A stretch of DNA of 64,000 nt from Litorimonas taeanensis. GTDB lineage: Bacteria > Pseudomonadota > Alphaproteobacteria > Caulobacterales > Maricaulaceae. The translations under genes were made by a program, and so were the position numbers. The stretch spans positions 1 through 64,000 of the forward strand of contig NZ_RBII01000002.1 in assembly GCF_003634015.1 (NCBI RefSeq), given 5' to 3'. Position 1 is the stretch's first letter, and each line of letters begins with the position of its first letter. Of the stretch, positions 44,115 through 53,516 are shown in pieces. The notes under the pieces are model-generated. The model was not told the origin of the DNA. It did not search any database and saw only the letters and a program-made list of their open reading frames with translations.

Positions 44115-45011
44115 ATGATAAATGCCACTTGGTTAGAGACTTTCACGACCCTGTGTGAAACCGAACATTTCACACAGGCGGCAAAGCGATTGAACATGAC
44201 ACAGCCGGGCGTGTCGCAACATCTACGCAAATTGGAACAATATTTTGGTTACCCTTTAATCTCTCAAGATGGCAAAAGTTTTTCTCTTACGCAGCAAGGA
44301 GACGCTATCTTTGCTTTAGGGCTTTCAAGAAGACGAGAAGAAAAACAACTGCGCGAAACCATAGAAGCCGATGACCCTAATATCGGAGAGATTCGACTTG
44401 CCTGTTCTGGCAGTTTTGCCATGCTACTTTATCCCAAATTATTGCCCTGGATGAATACAGCGCCGAATTTAAGAATTGATCTTGAGGCGGCGCCACAAAC
44501 AAACATCCTAAGCGGCCTTATCGCTGGGGACTATGATTTGGGGGTCGTGAGCGAAAAACCAAATCACAGCCGTATTAAGGCACAAGCGCTAGGCCGTGAA
44601 GAGTTATGCCTACTCCTGCCAAAATCGGCGATTGGGATTAATATAACCTATGCCGAATTACAAAGGCGCGGTCTTGTCGCGCATCCAGATGCCTATGCGT
44701 TCGCCGATAAGCTGTTACCCCTCAACTTTCCCAATGAATATTTAGGCTCTAATGCCTTACGCATTAGAGGGTATATAAATCAAATAGGGCAAATACCCAC
44801 TCCCGTTGCCGCCGGCATAGGGTACACCATCCTGCCGCGCAGCGGATTAGAAGCTTTTCCTCATTCGAAACAGCTTATGGTCGCAAAATTAGACACCCCT
44901 CAATCACAGAATTTGTGGCTCATATCTCGTAAGGGTCGGGTGATGTCATCCAAATTGAAACGCTTGATACAGACAATCACAGAAACAGCTGAGCAAATAA
45001 CCACTATTTAA
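44115..45011 (+). CDS. LysR family transcriptional regulator
   Basis: 298 residues from ATG 44115 (MINATWLETFTTLCETEHFT); an earlier ATG adds an AT-rich, non-homologous start. The winged HTH contains AAKRLNMTQPGVSQHLRKLE. The effector domain begins near GEIRLACSGSFAMLLYP, with DYDLGVVSEK typical of the ligand pocket. It lacks recognisable specificity clues. It should regulate the divergent VOC gene and possibly itself. Confidence 0.9.
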   Translation: MINATWLETFTTLCETEHFTQAAKRLNMTQPGVSQHLRKLEQYFGYPLISQDGKSFSLTQQGDAIFALGLSRRREEKQLRETIEADDPNIGEIRLACSGSFAMLLYPKLLPWMNTAPNLRIDLEAAPQTNILSGLIAGDYDLGVVSEKPNHSRIKAQALGREELCLLLPKSAIGINITYAELQRRGLVAHPDAYAFADKLLPLNFPNEYLGSNALRIRGYINQIGQIPTPVAAGIGYTILPRSGLEAFPHSKQLMVAKLDTPQSQNLWLISRKGRVMSSKLKRLIQTITETAEQITTI

Positions 45012-45167
45012 AAATCACAGCGTGTATTGTGTCAGCCTCATTGGCACCCGCACTCATTCAATTGCGATCTTGCTTATTTTCATTCCCACTAAGCAGCCCC
45101 AAGAGCCGCCCAAGCCGCCATTTCATCATCGGCTATTGTAAGAGTTGATTGCACCCTTGAATGAATT

Positions 45168-45199
45168 TGGGCTCGGCTTAATGGATTAAACCGAGCCCA
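45168..45199. terminator. Hairpin between convergent LysR and ABC permease genes
   Basis: TGGGCTCGG and CCGAGCCCA form a 9-bp stem, with inner TTAA/TTAA around TGGA. It is flanked by AT-rich sequence on both sides and is a probable bidirectional terminator. Nothing else is seen in 45012-45277. Confidence 0.6.
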
Positions 45200-45277
45200 T
45201 ATTAATGGTAATAAATATTTATGGTTATAGATATTTTTGACGCTCCAAACGCGCCAAAGTAATCAATATATGTGCGT

Positions 45278-46525
45278 TCACAGCCCTGCATCATTATAAT
45301 TTGGCAGCGCATTTGTGGGCTCTGCCGCCTCATATTTCAAATTAGGAAAGAGACGCGGATAATACCAAGCCCTAAGCCCAGCATGGAAATCGCGAACAGC
45401 TATTTCATAAGCCATCGCCGATTTCATATCTGTATTGGCCAAACCTTCTATTGTTCGCTGCATAAGCGTGGCCGGAGATATGAAGCTCGCATGCCCTGCT
45501 AGTGTGTCACGTTTTTCACGGCCTTGGCGATATGCCAGACTCAGAGGTTCAGCCGTTTGATCGCCGACTTGTTGAAAGGCATAATACCATTTCCATTCAA
45601 AGGCCTCACTGTCCCATTTTGTATAGCCTGCCCATTCAGGGTGGCGTTCCATAAAGGCAGCATATGTTTCCTCTTTCGGAATATCCCATGCATCATTTAC
45701 GGCTTCGCGCTGAACCAATACAATCTCCCCGCCATCAGGAAGCGGAACAGATTTATTAATTATTTGCGTCAAACTTGCAGGTATAACGGCACAAACAAAA
45801 AGCCAGACACCCAACATTATGGTGAGGTTATAAGCCCCAGTCCGTATGGCTGGCGTGAGCCAAAGCGTAAGCCCCATCCAAAACAAGAGATAGACACACA
45901 CCGCACCAGCACAAGCCAGAAGCGTTGTGATGGCTGTTCCCGAGATTACGCCCGCCGCCAAGAGAGGCAGGCATAAAGCCAAAATCAAGGCGCCCACACG
46001 TAAGCCCGCCCGGCTCCACCAGAGACGACGCACAGATGACGCACTAGCCTCAATCAGGCGCAAGCGCCCTGCGGCTTGCTCCCCCGAGCGCAGGTCAAAT
46101 AAAAGCAGAATGACTAAAAGCGGCGCGATGAGCGTGGCCACAAAGGCGAAATCAAATCGGCCAATTAAGGCAAAGTCAGGGTTATTCGCATCGGTTTCAT
46201 AGATTTGGCCTTCTAAAGCCAACATCCGAATACGGTGTTTCCAAGGGCTTACATCCCGTTGGCCTATGGCGGCGAAAGCAAAATCAGACGGCGCATCATA
46301 GGTCAGGTGAAAGGTGTAATAAGCCGCAGACCCCCAATCCGATTGCTTGCCGAGCACGACTTCGCGTTCAACTTCATCCAGCTGTTTAAGCTCTGCAATC
46401 TCGGCGCGCTGTTGCGAGATTTCATTCATCCCAAGCGTGACGGCCAAGACAGAGAAAAGAAACGCTAAGGAGAGCCAAACCCACACCGCCTTATCGCGGA
46501 ACATAAATCGTAATTCGCGCATCAT
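45278..46525 (-). CDS. ABC-2 type permease, DUF3526 family (second of two)
   Basis: 415 residues from ATG 46525, which overlaps the upstream stop (ATGA). A single N-terminal TM helix (VWVWLSLAFLFSVLAVTLGM), a large extracytoplasmic loop with KQSDWGSAAYYTFHLTYDAPSDFAFAAIGQRD, and five more hydrophobic segments follow. The DUF3526 hallmark region is LLVILLLFDLRSGEQAAGRLRLIEASA. It should pair with the first DUF3526 protein as a heterodimeric exporter driven by the ATPase two genes upstream. Confidence 0.86.
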   Translation of the reverse strand: MMRELRFMFRDKAVWVWLSLAFLFSVLAVTLGMNEISQQRAEIAELKQLDEVEREVVLGKQSDWGSAAYYTFHLTYDAPSDFAFAAIGQRDVSPWKHRIRMLALEGQIYETDANNPDFALIGRFDFAFVATLIAPLLVILLLFDLRSGEQAAGRLRLIEASASSVRRLWWSRAGLRVGALILALCLPLLAAGVISGTAITTLLACAGAVCVYLLFWMGLTLWLTPAIRTGAYNLTIMLGVWLFVCAVIPASLTQIINKSVPLPDGGEIVLVQREAVNDAWDIPKEETYAAFMERHPEWAGYTKWDSEAFEWKWYYAFQQVGDQTAEPLSLAYRQGREKRDTLAGHASFISPATLMQRTIEGLANTDMKSAMAYEIAVRDFHAGLRAWYYPRLFPNLKYEAAEPTNALPNYNDAGL

Positions 46526-47958
46526 GGTGTCAACCTCCGTGCTGAATAAACCCCTGCCCCAAGTAAGGCGACGAACCAAAGCAGTAGCGCAAGAATTTTA
46601 GGCAGAGCGCGTTCCACCCGTATGGCCGCTTTGTCAGGCGTGAATCTAAAGTCCTTCAAGACCTGCCAATTACCGGCATCTACTCGCGCGCGGCGCCAGC
46701 CTTCTTCACCCTTGTTACGGTTCATATCAGCCTCATATGACAGCTGCTCGACATGGGCTTTGTTGAGCCCCTGAACGAAATCATAACGCAACGCTTCGGC
46801 CTCACGTAGGAAACGATGATGCGTAGCAAGATCGGTGCCTGCAACATTCCGAGAGACACCGCTAATGGCCAAATATGGAGACACCCAAGAATAACCAGAC
46901 AAATGCGAGGCCTGCTCGGCTTCTCGCGTCAACCGCTTTTCAGCATATTGATTAAGAGTCTGAGTCAGTTTTTCTTCGCCTGCTGACGCCACAATACCGC
47001 GATAATTAACCGGTAAATCTTCTATGCGTTCAACACCATATTTCTTTAGTGTATCAGCTCTCAATTTTGCAAAAGCCGGATCAGAAGCGTTATGCCCATC
47101 GCCGAGTTTGCGAAGGTCATCATTCATCCGCATATCCGTTAAAATTTTTCCTTCCGTTGGAAGCGCTGCACTTGCCGAAGTCACGCCAATACGGGGTATG
47201 ACTAATACTGTAAGCACCCAAACAGCCAAAAGTACGCCCAAAGCAACGCCGCGCGAGCGCGTGGCCACAGAAACCAACAAAGCAAGCCCAGCCCAAATAA
47301 AGAGATAAATTAAATGCCCTAGATAAAGCACCAACCCTGCCAATAGGCTTTCACCAGAGAGACTAGCGACAAAAGCAGAGAACAACGCCGGAAGCGATAA
47401 TATCATGATAAGAACGGACAAAGCCAATAACTTACCCCGATAAAGCCGAACCCCGCTAACCCCTTGAGAGAGCAGAGGCCCCAATGTGCGCGCCTCTCTT
47501 TCTCGCAAAATTACGCCATGGCCGAGGGCAATGATAAGCAGAGGTAAAAAGAAGTGATAAACCTTGGCCGGAGAGAGCGCGCCAAACCCGCCTGTTCTGG
47601 CTTCTGCGCGCGCATCCGCAAACATCGCTGAATTTTGTTTGTGACCTTCAAGGAATATGGACTGTCCTGTTACAGCATCAACGCCCGGATCAAAAATAGC
47701 CAGCGCTGGCGGTGCACGAAACACGTAATGACCGTAATGCACCATACGATGTGGGTGACGATCAGGTTGATCAAGAAATGTCTGCTCGGCCTGCTCTTGC
47801 TGATGCAGCCTCTCGTGACGGGCCTCTTGGGCATCAATCAGAGTTAGAACCGTTGTGAAAACAAGAAGAATAGAAAATACGATCATACTGACCATAGCAA
47901 GGCGGGAGCGCCGCCATTGCCGCCATTCTTCACGGGCAATTGTCAATGAAGTGGTCAT
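46522..47958 (-). CDS. ABC-2 type permease, DUF3526 family (first of two)
   Basis: 478 residues. N-terminal TM helix (RLAMVSMIVFSILLVFTTVL), then a long loop with HRMVHYGHYVFRAPPALAIFDPG and the family motif PLLIIALGHGVILREREARTLGPLLSQG before a cluster of five TM segments. Its start overlaps the stop of the ATPase gene by four bases, and its stop overlaps the next permease: a tightly coupled ATPase-permease-permease unit. Confidence 0.86.
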   Translation of the reverse strand: MTTSLTIAREEWRQWRRSRLAMVSMIVFSILLVFTTVLTLIDAQEARHERLHQQEQAEQTFLDQPDRHPHRMVHYGHYVFRAPPALAIFDPGVDAVTGQSIFLEGHKQNSAMFADARAEARTGGFGALSPAKVYHFFLPLLIIALGHGVILREREARTLGPLLSQGVSGVRLYRGKLLALSVLIMILSLPALFSAFVASLSGESLLAGLVLYLGHLIYLFIWAGLALLVSVATRSRGVALGVLLAVWVLTVLVIPRIGVTSASAALPTEGKILTDMRMNDDLRKLGDGHNASDPAFAKLRADTLKKYGVERIEDLPVNYRGIVASAGEEKLTQTLNQYAEKRLTREAEQASHLSGYSWVSPYLAISGVSRNVAGTDLATHHRFLREAEALRYDFVQGLNKAHVEQLSYEADMNRNKGEEGWRRARVDAGNWQVLKDFRFTPDKAAIRVERALPKILALLLWFVALLGAGVYSARRLTP

Positions 47959-48671
47959 GCCGCTGCCCTTTCTGCAAAGGCCGCATGGACAATTTCTGTA
48001 TCAATTCGCGCCCCAGCTTGGGCATCAAAACTGCCGACCAATTCACCGCGCCGCAAAAGCCCAATCCGATCGGCCACTTGGCAGGCACCATAAACGTCAT
48101 GGGTCACCATCAAAATCGTCTTACCTTGCCCTGAGAGCTTTCGAACCAAGGCATTAAATTCATCAATGGCGACAGGGTCCAGTCCTGATGTAGGTTCATC
48201 CAATAACAGAACAGGTGTCTCGCGCAGTATGGAGAGCGCGATGGCAACCTTTTGGCGCATGCCTTTGGAATAATTATCCATATGACGCGCCCGCGCATCG
48301 ACCTGAAGTCCGACCTCATCTAAGGCTGTATCAAGTTCAGCTCTCGTTTTTTTATTGCCAGCCAATTCCAGAAAATAGCTGAGATTTTCATAGGCATTCA
48401 GGTGCGGATAAAGTGTCGCCGCTTCTGGCAAATAGGCGATAGTGTGACGGATTTTGGCAATGTCTTTGGTCACGTCATGTCCTAAAACTGTGACGCTCCC
48501 GCTATCGGGCTTTAAAAAGCCCAATAGAGTCAATAGTGAGGTTGATTTACCCGCCCCATTACCACCAAGGAGTGCATAAACACTCCCTGGCTGCACCTCA
48601 AAAGAGATGCTCTGTAACACCTTGCTGTCGCCACGGCTGACGACAAGGTTTTTAATTGTAATTGCTGTCAT
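47955..48671 (-). CDS. ABC transporter ATP-binding protein
   Basis: 238 residues from ATG 48671 (MTAITIKNLVVSRG); the longer open frame extends into the receptor gene and is not homologous. Walker A GGNGAGKS (36-43), Q-loop region AYLPEAATLYPHLNAYENL, signature YSKGMRQK, Walker B VLLLDEPTSGLDP, switch His in VTHD. It is the CcmA/NatA-like ATPase of the exporter formed with the two DUF3526 permeases. It starts 11 bp after the TonB-dependent receptor, so all four genes form one operon. Confidence 0.93.
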   Translation of the reverse strand: MTAITIKNLVVSRGDSKVLQSISFEVQPGSVYALLGGNGAGKSTSLLTLLGFLKPDSGSVTVLGHDVTKDIAKIRHTIAYLPEAATLYPHLNAYENLSYFLELAGNKKTRAELDTALDEVGLQVDARARHMDNYSKGMRQKVAIALSILRETPVLLLDEPTSGLDPVAIDEFNALVRKLSGQGKTILMVTHDVYGACQVADRIGLLRRGELVGSFDAQAGARIDTEIVHAAFAERAAA

Positions 48672-48681
48672 AGAATTCCTC

Positions 48682-50820
48682 TTAAAAGCTATATCTAGCG
48701 GAAACGCGAAAGCTCCGCGGCGCACCAGGCTGTGTCCAAACACTGGCGAATGAATCTGTGTAATAGGTTTCATCAAATAGATTATCGACACTGAGCCGAA
48801 GTGCGATATTCTCAATGGGCTCGACTTCACCAAACAAACGAACGGTCAGATAATCGGGCAAAGTATAATCCGTGCCGAGCTCACCAGAGCGAGCTCCTAC
48901 ATATAAAATACCGCCGCCTAATTCTGCGGGTATCTCTGCAAATTCAAAACCCTTTGACATCTGCAGGCTAAGTTGATGATCAGGAGAATTGACCAAGGGC
49001 GACCCCGGTTCAAACTCTGTGAATGTCGATGTGTCGACACCCTGATTTGTGTATTCACCATCGGTATAAGCATATGACAGCCATAGGCTTATGTCGTTTT
49101 CAAAGATTAGATTAGCGTCTAGCTCCAATCCTTTACTCTCGGCCTCACCCGCAGGAATTGGGTCCGTGAAGTTTCCTCCAAAGACAAGGATATTGCTCTG
49201 CTCAACTTTGAATAAGGTTGCTGACGCCGTACCTTCGACATTTTGGAAAAGCCCCCCTAGGTCAGCTTTAACCCCAAACTCTGCAGACTTTGTTTTATTG
49301 GGGTCAAATGCATTTCCGTCTGGGTCGTTTCCAGAGAGTTGTCGTATGCCCTCTCCGTAAGAGGCATAGACACTAACGGCATCCGTGGCTCTATATACGG
49401 CGCCGAATTGCGGAGAAAAATAGTCATTTGATGACTCTTCTATTACATTAGAGCTGCGATTATCTAATTCTTGATCAAAACTGTCATAACGCCCACCAAA
49501 ACGGATTTGAAATTTATCTGTCAGGTCAATTTGATCTTGGAAATAAAGCCCAATTCCACTTAGATTTTCAAAACGGTCAATCTGTAAAGCTGCATCGGGG
49601 CGATCATATAGGCCATATTGCGGATTATCGACATCCACTAATAAATAGGTCTCTGCGTCAAGACTGCTGCTCGCTGCACCGCCAATACTCCCTTGACGGA
49701 AGCGGTTAGCCACTTGGTCATTGTCAAAACTATCATAGTCTACGCCTGCGATCAGACGATGTTTCAATCCGCCCGTATTGAACTCACCTGTCACCTCTCC
49801 GCGTAGAACGAAATAATCTGTTTCATAATCACGGAAACGGAAGAAACGCGAAATGGTCTCACCATCCACGAAATAAGGCTGTCGACTGCCAAAGTTTGTT
49901 TCATAGGCATCACCGAATAAAGAGGTTTCACGATAGCCCGCGCCCAGTAAGACACTCCAATCGTCAGAGAAATCATGCTGAAACTCAACGCGGTGCCCTA
50001 AGACTTCTGTGTCAATTAAGGCATCAGGTTCCCCAACAAATAATTCTCGCGGGCTATAGCCAAACTCTTCGGAGTAGATAACGCCGCGATCCTGCGGCAG
50101 CTCTTGCTTTGTATATTCTAGCTCATAGGATATAGTCGACGCTTCGCCGAGGTCTAAACGTAGCGATGGATAGAAACCATATTTTTGCGTTTCCTTTTCG
50201 TCGCGGAAACTCTCCGCATCTTCAAAAAAACCAATGAGACGTAACCCCGCACTACCATCCCCAAAAACTATATCGGAATCGCCTTCGACGCGGAATTCGT
50301 TCCAGCTCCCGTAAGAGGCTTGAACATAGCCACCATTTTCGAGCGTGGGTCGTTTCGTAACAAGGTTGATTGTACCGCCGGGTTCGCCGCGGCCATAAAG
50401 GGCAGAGCGAGGCCCTTTGAGGACTTCCACGGTTTCAATTCCCACAATGTCTCTGGGGCCTGCAAAGCCGCGCCCTGCATTAAAACCATTGACAAGAAAA
50501 CCGCTTGGCAAGTTAATATCGCCTGAGAAGCCACGAATAGAAAAGCTATTCCAAAGACCACCGAAATTGTTTTGCCGGGCAACAGAGGCTGACAGATCAA
50601 GGGCGGCATCAAGAGTAAAAGCGCCCGCATCCTCTAAGAGCTCAGATGTAATGGCTTGATTAATTTGAGGGACTTCGAGCGTTTCAAACTCCCCTTGATA
50701 GGCTTGGCGAATGCCGGTTGTAACGATTTCGTCCTCGGACGTTTGCGCATAGGCGGGATGAGATACAGCCATAAGGCCTAGTCCTGCAAATAGTAGGGAA
50801 GAAAGATTCAAAGGACGCAC
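48682..50820 (-). CDS. TonB-dependent siderophore-type receptor
   Basis: 712 residues. Signal peptide with cleavage after AYAQ, then the plug domain (LNLSASVARQNNFGG-like start, SFSIRGFSGD, GIETVEVLKGPRSALYGRG, EPGGTINLVTKRP) and a 22-strand barrel ending SFRVSARYSF with a terminal aromatic. The plug motif RGEPGGTINLVTK is typical of ferrisiderophore receptors (FhuA/FoxA branch). The TonB box is probably near SEDEIVTTG. Translation starts at a GTG with GGAG seven bases upstream. It heads an operon with an ABC exporter, unlike the usual importer. Confidence 0.9.
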   Translation of the reverse strand: MRPLNLSSLLFAGLGLMAVSHPAYAQTSEDEIVTTGIRQAYQGEFETLEVPQINQAITSELLEDAGAFTLDAALDLSASVARQNNFGGLWNSFSIRGFSGDINLPSGFLVNGFNAGRGFAGPRDIVGIETVEVLKGPRSALYGRGEPGGTINLVTKRPTLENGGYVQASYGSWNEFRVEGDSDIVFGDGSAGLRLIGFFEDAESFRDEKETQKYGFYPSLRLDLGEASTISYELEYTKQELPQDRGVIYSEEFGYSPRELFVGEPDALIDTEVLGHRVEFQHDFSDDWSVLLGAGYRETSLFGDAYETNFGSRQPYFVDGETISRFFRFRDYETDYFVLRGEVTGEFNTGGLKHRLIAGVDYDSFDNDQVANRFRQGSIGGAASSSLDAETYLLVDVDNPQYGLYDRPDAALQIDRFENLSGIGLYFQDQIDLTDKFQIRFGGRYDSFDQELDNRSSNVIEESSNDYFSPQFGAVYRATDAVSVYASYGEGIRQLSGNDPDGNAFDPNKTKSAEFGVKADLGGLFQNVEGTASATLFKVEQSNILVFGGNFTDPIPAGEAESKGLELDANLIFENDISLWLSYAYTDGEYTNQGVDTSTFTEFEPGSPLVNSPDHQLSLQMSKGFEFAEIPAELGGGILYVGARSGELGTDYTLPDYLTVRLFGEVEPIENIALRLSVDNLFDETYYTDSFASVWTQPGAPRSFRVSARYSF

Positions 50821-50921
50821 AGGTCACTCCATTTATATATTTAAAATCACAACGGTGAGCGCACACATTTCGGGTGACGCCTTTATATTTTCGATGTTTT
50901 GGTAGAAATCGTTTTCAGGTT

Positions 50922-51293
50922 TTAAATATAAATTGGAGGCGCGCGGGGTGCAGGACACGTTAATATCGGCACCCGTGCCGGCGCGAATAAATTTGTGACA
51001 ACCGTCGGCACGCGCGCGGGTTGAGCCTGCGATAAGGCTAACCCGCTCTTGCTTAACTGAGCATCAAAATGACAATTATTCATGTCATCCTGACGGTCTC
51101 CATCGCCAACGTTATCTTCAATATCTTCATCATGCGTCGCCAGAATACAGACTGAGCAAGCTGGCTCATTGGGCTCATCATCATGCGATGGATGGGCATG
51201 AGACACAGCCGAAAATTGACTAAATGATATTACAAAAGCGAGACAGACAAGCATTTGGCGAACGATTAAACGTCCCCAATCCGCCTTATTCAT
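50922..51293 (-). CDS. Small exported Cys/His-containing protein (DUF2946-like)
   Basis: 123 residues from ATG 51293 (a GTG seven codons earlier is possible). A signal peptide (QMLVCLAFVISFSQFSAVSHA) leads into HPSHDDEPNEPACSVCILATHDED, a potential metal-binding cluster of His, Asp and a Cys-X2-Cys, and ends APRAPPIYI. The Pro-rich terminus resembles proteins (DUF2946) encoded next to metal-responsive TonB receptors. It precedes the receptor gene by 101 bp on the same strand, so metal or siderophore binding is suggested. Confidence 0.65.
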   Translation of the reverse strand: MNKADWGRLIVRQMLVCLAFVISFSQFSAVSHAHPSHDDEPNEPACSVCILATHDEDIEDNVGDGDRQDDMNNCHFDAQLSKSGLALSQAQPARVPTVVTNLFAPARVPILTCPAPRAPPIYI

Positions 51294-51487
51294 ATGTCTA
51301 TCAACACGTTTCACGGCGGCTCTTTAACGTGATGTGATAACATAGACAAGTTATGATTTGGGTTTCAGGCTCTTTCTGTTTCAAGCTTTGTTTCAAGCCC
51401 TTAGCAACCAAGTAGTCATGGGTATGGGGTCAGCGAACGTGCTCTGACATACTTAAAACCCCAAACCCAAATCTCTTTTAATCCGTC

Positions 51488-51850
51488 CTAACTAAAGTCA
51501 AAAAAGCAAAGCTTATTACCCTCGGGGTCCTTAACATACGCACCGTAGAATTGCCCTTCGATACGCGGCCCCGGTTCACCGTCACATGTGGCGCCAAGTG
51601 CGATGGCTTTGTTATATAGGCTGGCGGCGCCTTCTTTAGATCCGCCAGGAAAGGCCACCATGACACCGTTTCCCGGATGAGGCTCTTGTTCATTATGTGG
51701 AATACATACAGCAATCATTGGCTGCTCTGTAGACTTTCCAATCATGGCAAGTCGTCCAATATCCACCAAAACCTTAGCCTCAAATAGCGCGCAATAAAAT
51801 GCTTTTGCGGCTTCCATGTCTTTGACGCCGAGTGTTGTATAACCAATCAT
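51488..51850 (-). CDS. VOC family protein (glyoxalase/bleomycin resistance-like)
   Basis: 120 residues, a single VOC domain: MIGYTTLGVKDMEAAKAFYCALF, PGNGVMVAFPGGSKEGAASLYNKAIALGATCDGEPG, and FYGAYVKDPEGNKLCFFDFS. The C-terminal half is well conserved; the expected first metal His is replaced (IGYTTLG), so metal binding may be altered. It starts 39 bp after the two-cupin gene and is probably in one operon with it. Confidence 0.85.
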   Translation of the reverse strand: MIGYTTLGVKDMEAAKAFYCALFEAKVLVDIGRLAMIGKSTEQPMIAVCIPHNEQEPHPGNGVMVAFPGGSKEGAASLYNKAIALGATCDGEPGPRIEGQFYGAYVKDPEGNKLCFFDFS

Positions 51851-51889
51851 GTTTTGTCCTTTCAGGAACGAGGTTTAGGTAATTAAAAA

Positions 51890-52549
51890 TCAAGCTATGG
51901 GTAAGTGACCCGTCTTTACGTAAATAAGACAGCCCTCATCCGTATAAGGATGATGCTTTGACAGATGTGGACTCCGTAGCCATGTGCCTTTGGGGTAAGA
52001 TCCTTTATCATCAGAGAACGTTCCCTCTAGAACCAGAATTTCTTCTCCGCCCCAATGTGTATGGGCGTTAAATACCGTCCCTGGTGCCCAGCGTACCAGA
52101 GCACAGGATTCACCCTCAAAGCTATGGAGCGGTAAAACCGTTAGACCAGGCACAGCGCCGGGGAGAAACGCTGCATTTTTCGTATCGATAGAAAACTGAG
52201 TCGTGTCTCTTTTATCAAATTGATGAAGTTTGACGAAAATAATGCAACCTTCATCACTATGAGGTTTGTGGGTGGAGCCTATGGGATTGCGAACATAGGT
52301 TCCCGCGGGGTAATCCCCGTGTTCATCCGAGAATACCCCCTCTAAAACCAAGAACTCTTCACCTCCACTATGGGTATGGGGCGAAAAATAGGATTTGGGA
52401 TCATATTTTACGATCGTGGTCGCACGCGCAACTTCATCTCCAATACGGTCAAGCTTGCGCCGATATACACCTGCCATAGGCGAGTTTTCCCACGGCATAG
52501 CCTCTGTATCTATTTTTACACGTTCAGAAAAATTAGCATTCAACTTCAT
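51890..52549 (-). CDS. Tandem ChrR-like cupin protein
   Basis: 219 residues with two cupin folds arising from duplication: SPHTHSGGEEFLVLEGVFSDEHGDYPAGTYVRNP and its second copy NAHTHWGGEEILVLEGTFSDDKGSYPKGTWLRSP (shown in parts). Each holds the H-x-H-x5-E metal motif. Related cupin domains occur in the ChrR anti-sigma factor; here the zinc-binding N-terminal domain is missing, so the protein may be an enzyme or sensor. It is divergent from a TetR gene with a strong operator between. Confidence 0.88.
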   Translation of the reverse strand: MKLNANFSERVKIDTEAMPWENSPMAGVYRRKLDRIGDEVARATTIVKYDPKSYFSPHTHSGGEEFLVLEGVFSDEHGDYPAGTYVRNPIGSTHKPHSDEGCIIFVKLHQFDKRDTTQFSIDTKNAAFLPGAVPGLTVLPLHSFEGESCALVRWAPGTVFNAHTHWGGEEILVLEGTFSDDKGSYPKGTWLRSPHLSKHHPYTDEGCLIYVKTGHLPIA

Positions 52550-52566
52550 ATTGTCATTCTTAACTG

Positions 52567-52590
52567 TCTATCTACCTAGTGATAGATAGA
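52567..52590. promoter_or_regulatory. Candidate TetR operator
   Basis: TCTATCTA, 8-nt spacer, TAGATAGA is a perfect 8-bp inverted repeat, 17 bp before the cupin start codon. Its position in the divergent cupin/TetR interval fits repression by the adjacent TetR protein. Confidence 0.7.
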
Positions 52591-52664
52591 TGCCTCATCA
52601 GAGTATGATATGCAAGAGAATTGTGATAGAAATTTTTTCAAACACAGAAAGTTGATAGCTGACC

Positions 52665-53204
52665 ATGAATAGTGCCTCTCAAATACTCGACACTGCTGAA
52701 CGCCGAATGCGCACATCTGGCTATAATGCCGTCAGCTACCGCGATATTGCGGCAGAAATCGGAATTAAAAGCTCTAGCTTACACTACCACTTCCCCAAGA
52801 AAGAAGATTTAGGGGTGGCTTTGGTGAGGCGTTACACTGAGAACTTTCGCAATCGCCTTACAGAAAACACAGCAAATGACACTCGCTCTGAACAGTCTAT
52901 CTCCGCTTTCATCGATATGTTTCGGTATGCGTTAGAAGAACAGCGTTTGGTTTGTTTATGCGCTATTTTTGGTGCCGAAGCTCCGGGCCTTCCACATTCC
53001 GTCACCACAGAAGTAAAAAGTTTTTTCAAAGAGAATACAGCGTGGCTATCTGCGCGTTATGAAGATCTGGGGCATAAGCCCCCCCTAGAAAAGGCCAACA
53101 CGACACTCGCCTTACTTCAGGGTGCAATGATCATGAGCTCTGTTAATGGGGACAACAGCATCTTCGGGGCGGCCGTGAAAGCAATTGAACAAGATTTGAA
53201 TTAA
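52665..53204 (+). CDS. TetR/AcrR family transcriptional regulator
   Basis: 179 residues. The HTH lies in GYNAVSYRDIAAEIGIKSSSLHYHFPKKEDLGVALV. The ligand domain includes LVCLCAIFGAEAPGLPHSV, a form typical of TetR proteins that regulate reductase-like enzymes and sense electrophiles (YjdC/AcuR-like; inference). It is divergent from the cupin-VOC operon, which it should repress. Confidence 0.9.
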   Translation: MNSASQILDTAERRMRTSGYNAVSYRDIAAEIGIKSSSLHYHFPKKEDLGVALVRRYTENFRNRLTENTANDTRSEQSISAFIDMFRYALEEQRLVCLCAIFGAEAPGLPHSVTTEVKSFFKENTAWLSARYEDLGHKPPLEKANTTLALLQGAMIMSSVNGDNSIFGAAVKAIEQDLN

Positions 53205-53516
53205 GCCCCATAAAGCCTTCATTGCTTCAAGAGCCAAGGCTCTGGGTAAATGTCATTTCATCATGACATGGCTCAAAAAGCCTATTGCGAGAAAGGGTTC
53301 TGATGACATCGTCTCGTCACACCCCCTCATACTCTCAATAGCCTCCTTCCCACTAGCAATGGCCCATCTGTCTTGCCCGCTCGCCATCAAGGGCCGAGCC
53401 AATCATCGATTTAGTCGGATATGGCCACAGCGCTGGCAAAGCGGCCTCAGATATAACCGCGTCTGCGTATATATTACTAAATTGAATTCAGTTCAGTTTT
53501 GTGATAATGTCTTCGC
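53205..53516. other. 312-bp interval between the two TetR genes
   Basis: No convincing gene. A 95-codon plus-strand frame overlaps the next TetR start and has no recognised features. The final part contains an AT-rich promoter region with the operator noted at 53480. Confidence 0.4.
53480..53493. promoter_or_regulatory. Candidate operator of the second TetR gene
   Basis: AATTGAATTCAGTT is a near-perfect dyad about GAATTC, 24 bp upstream of the TetR start, in the correct place for autorepression. Confidence 0.45.
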
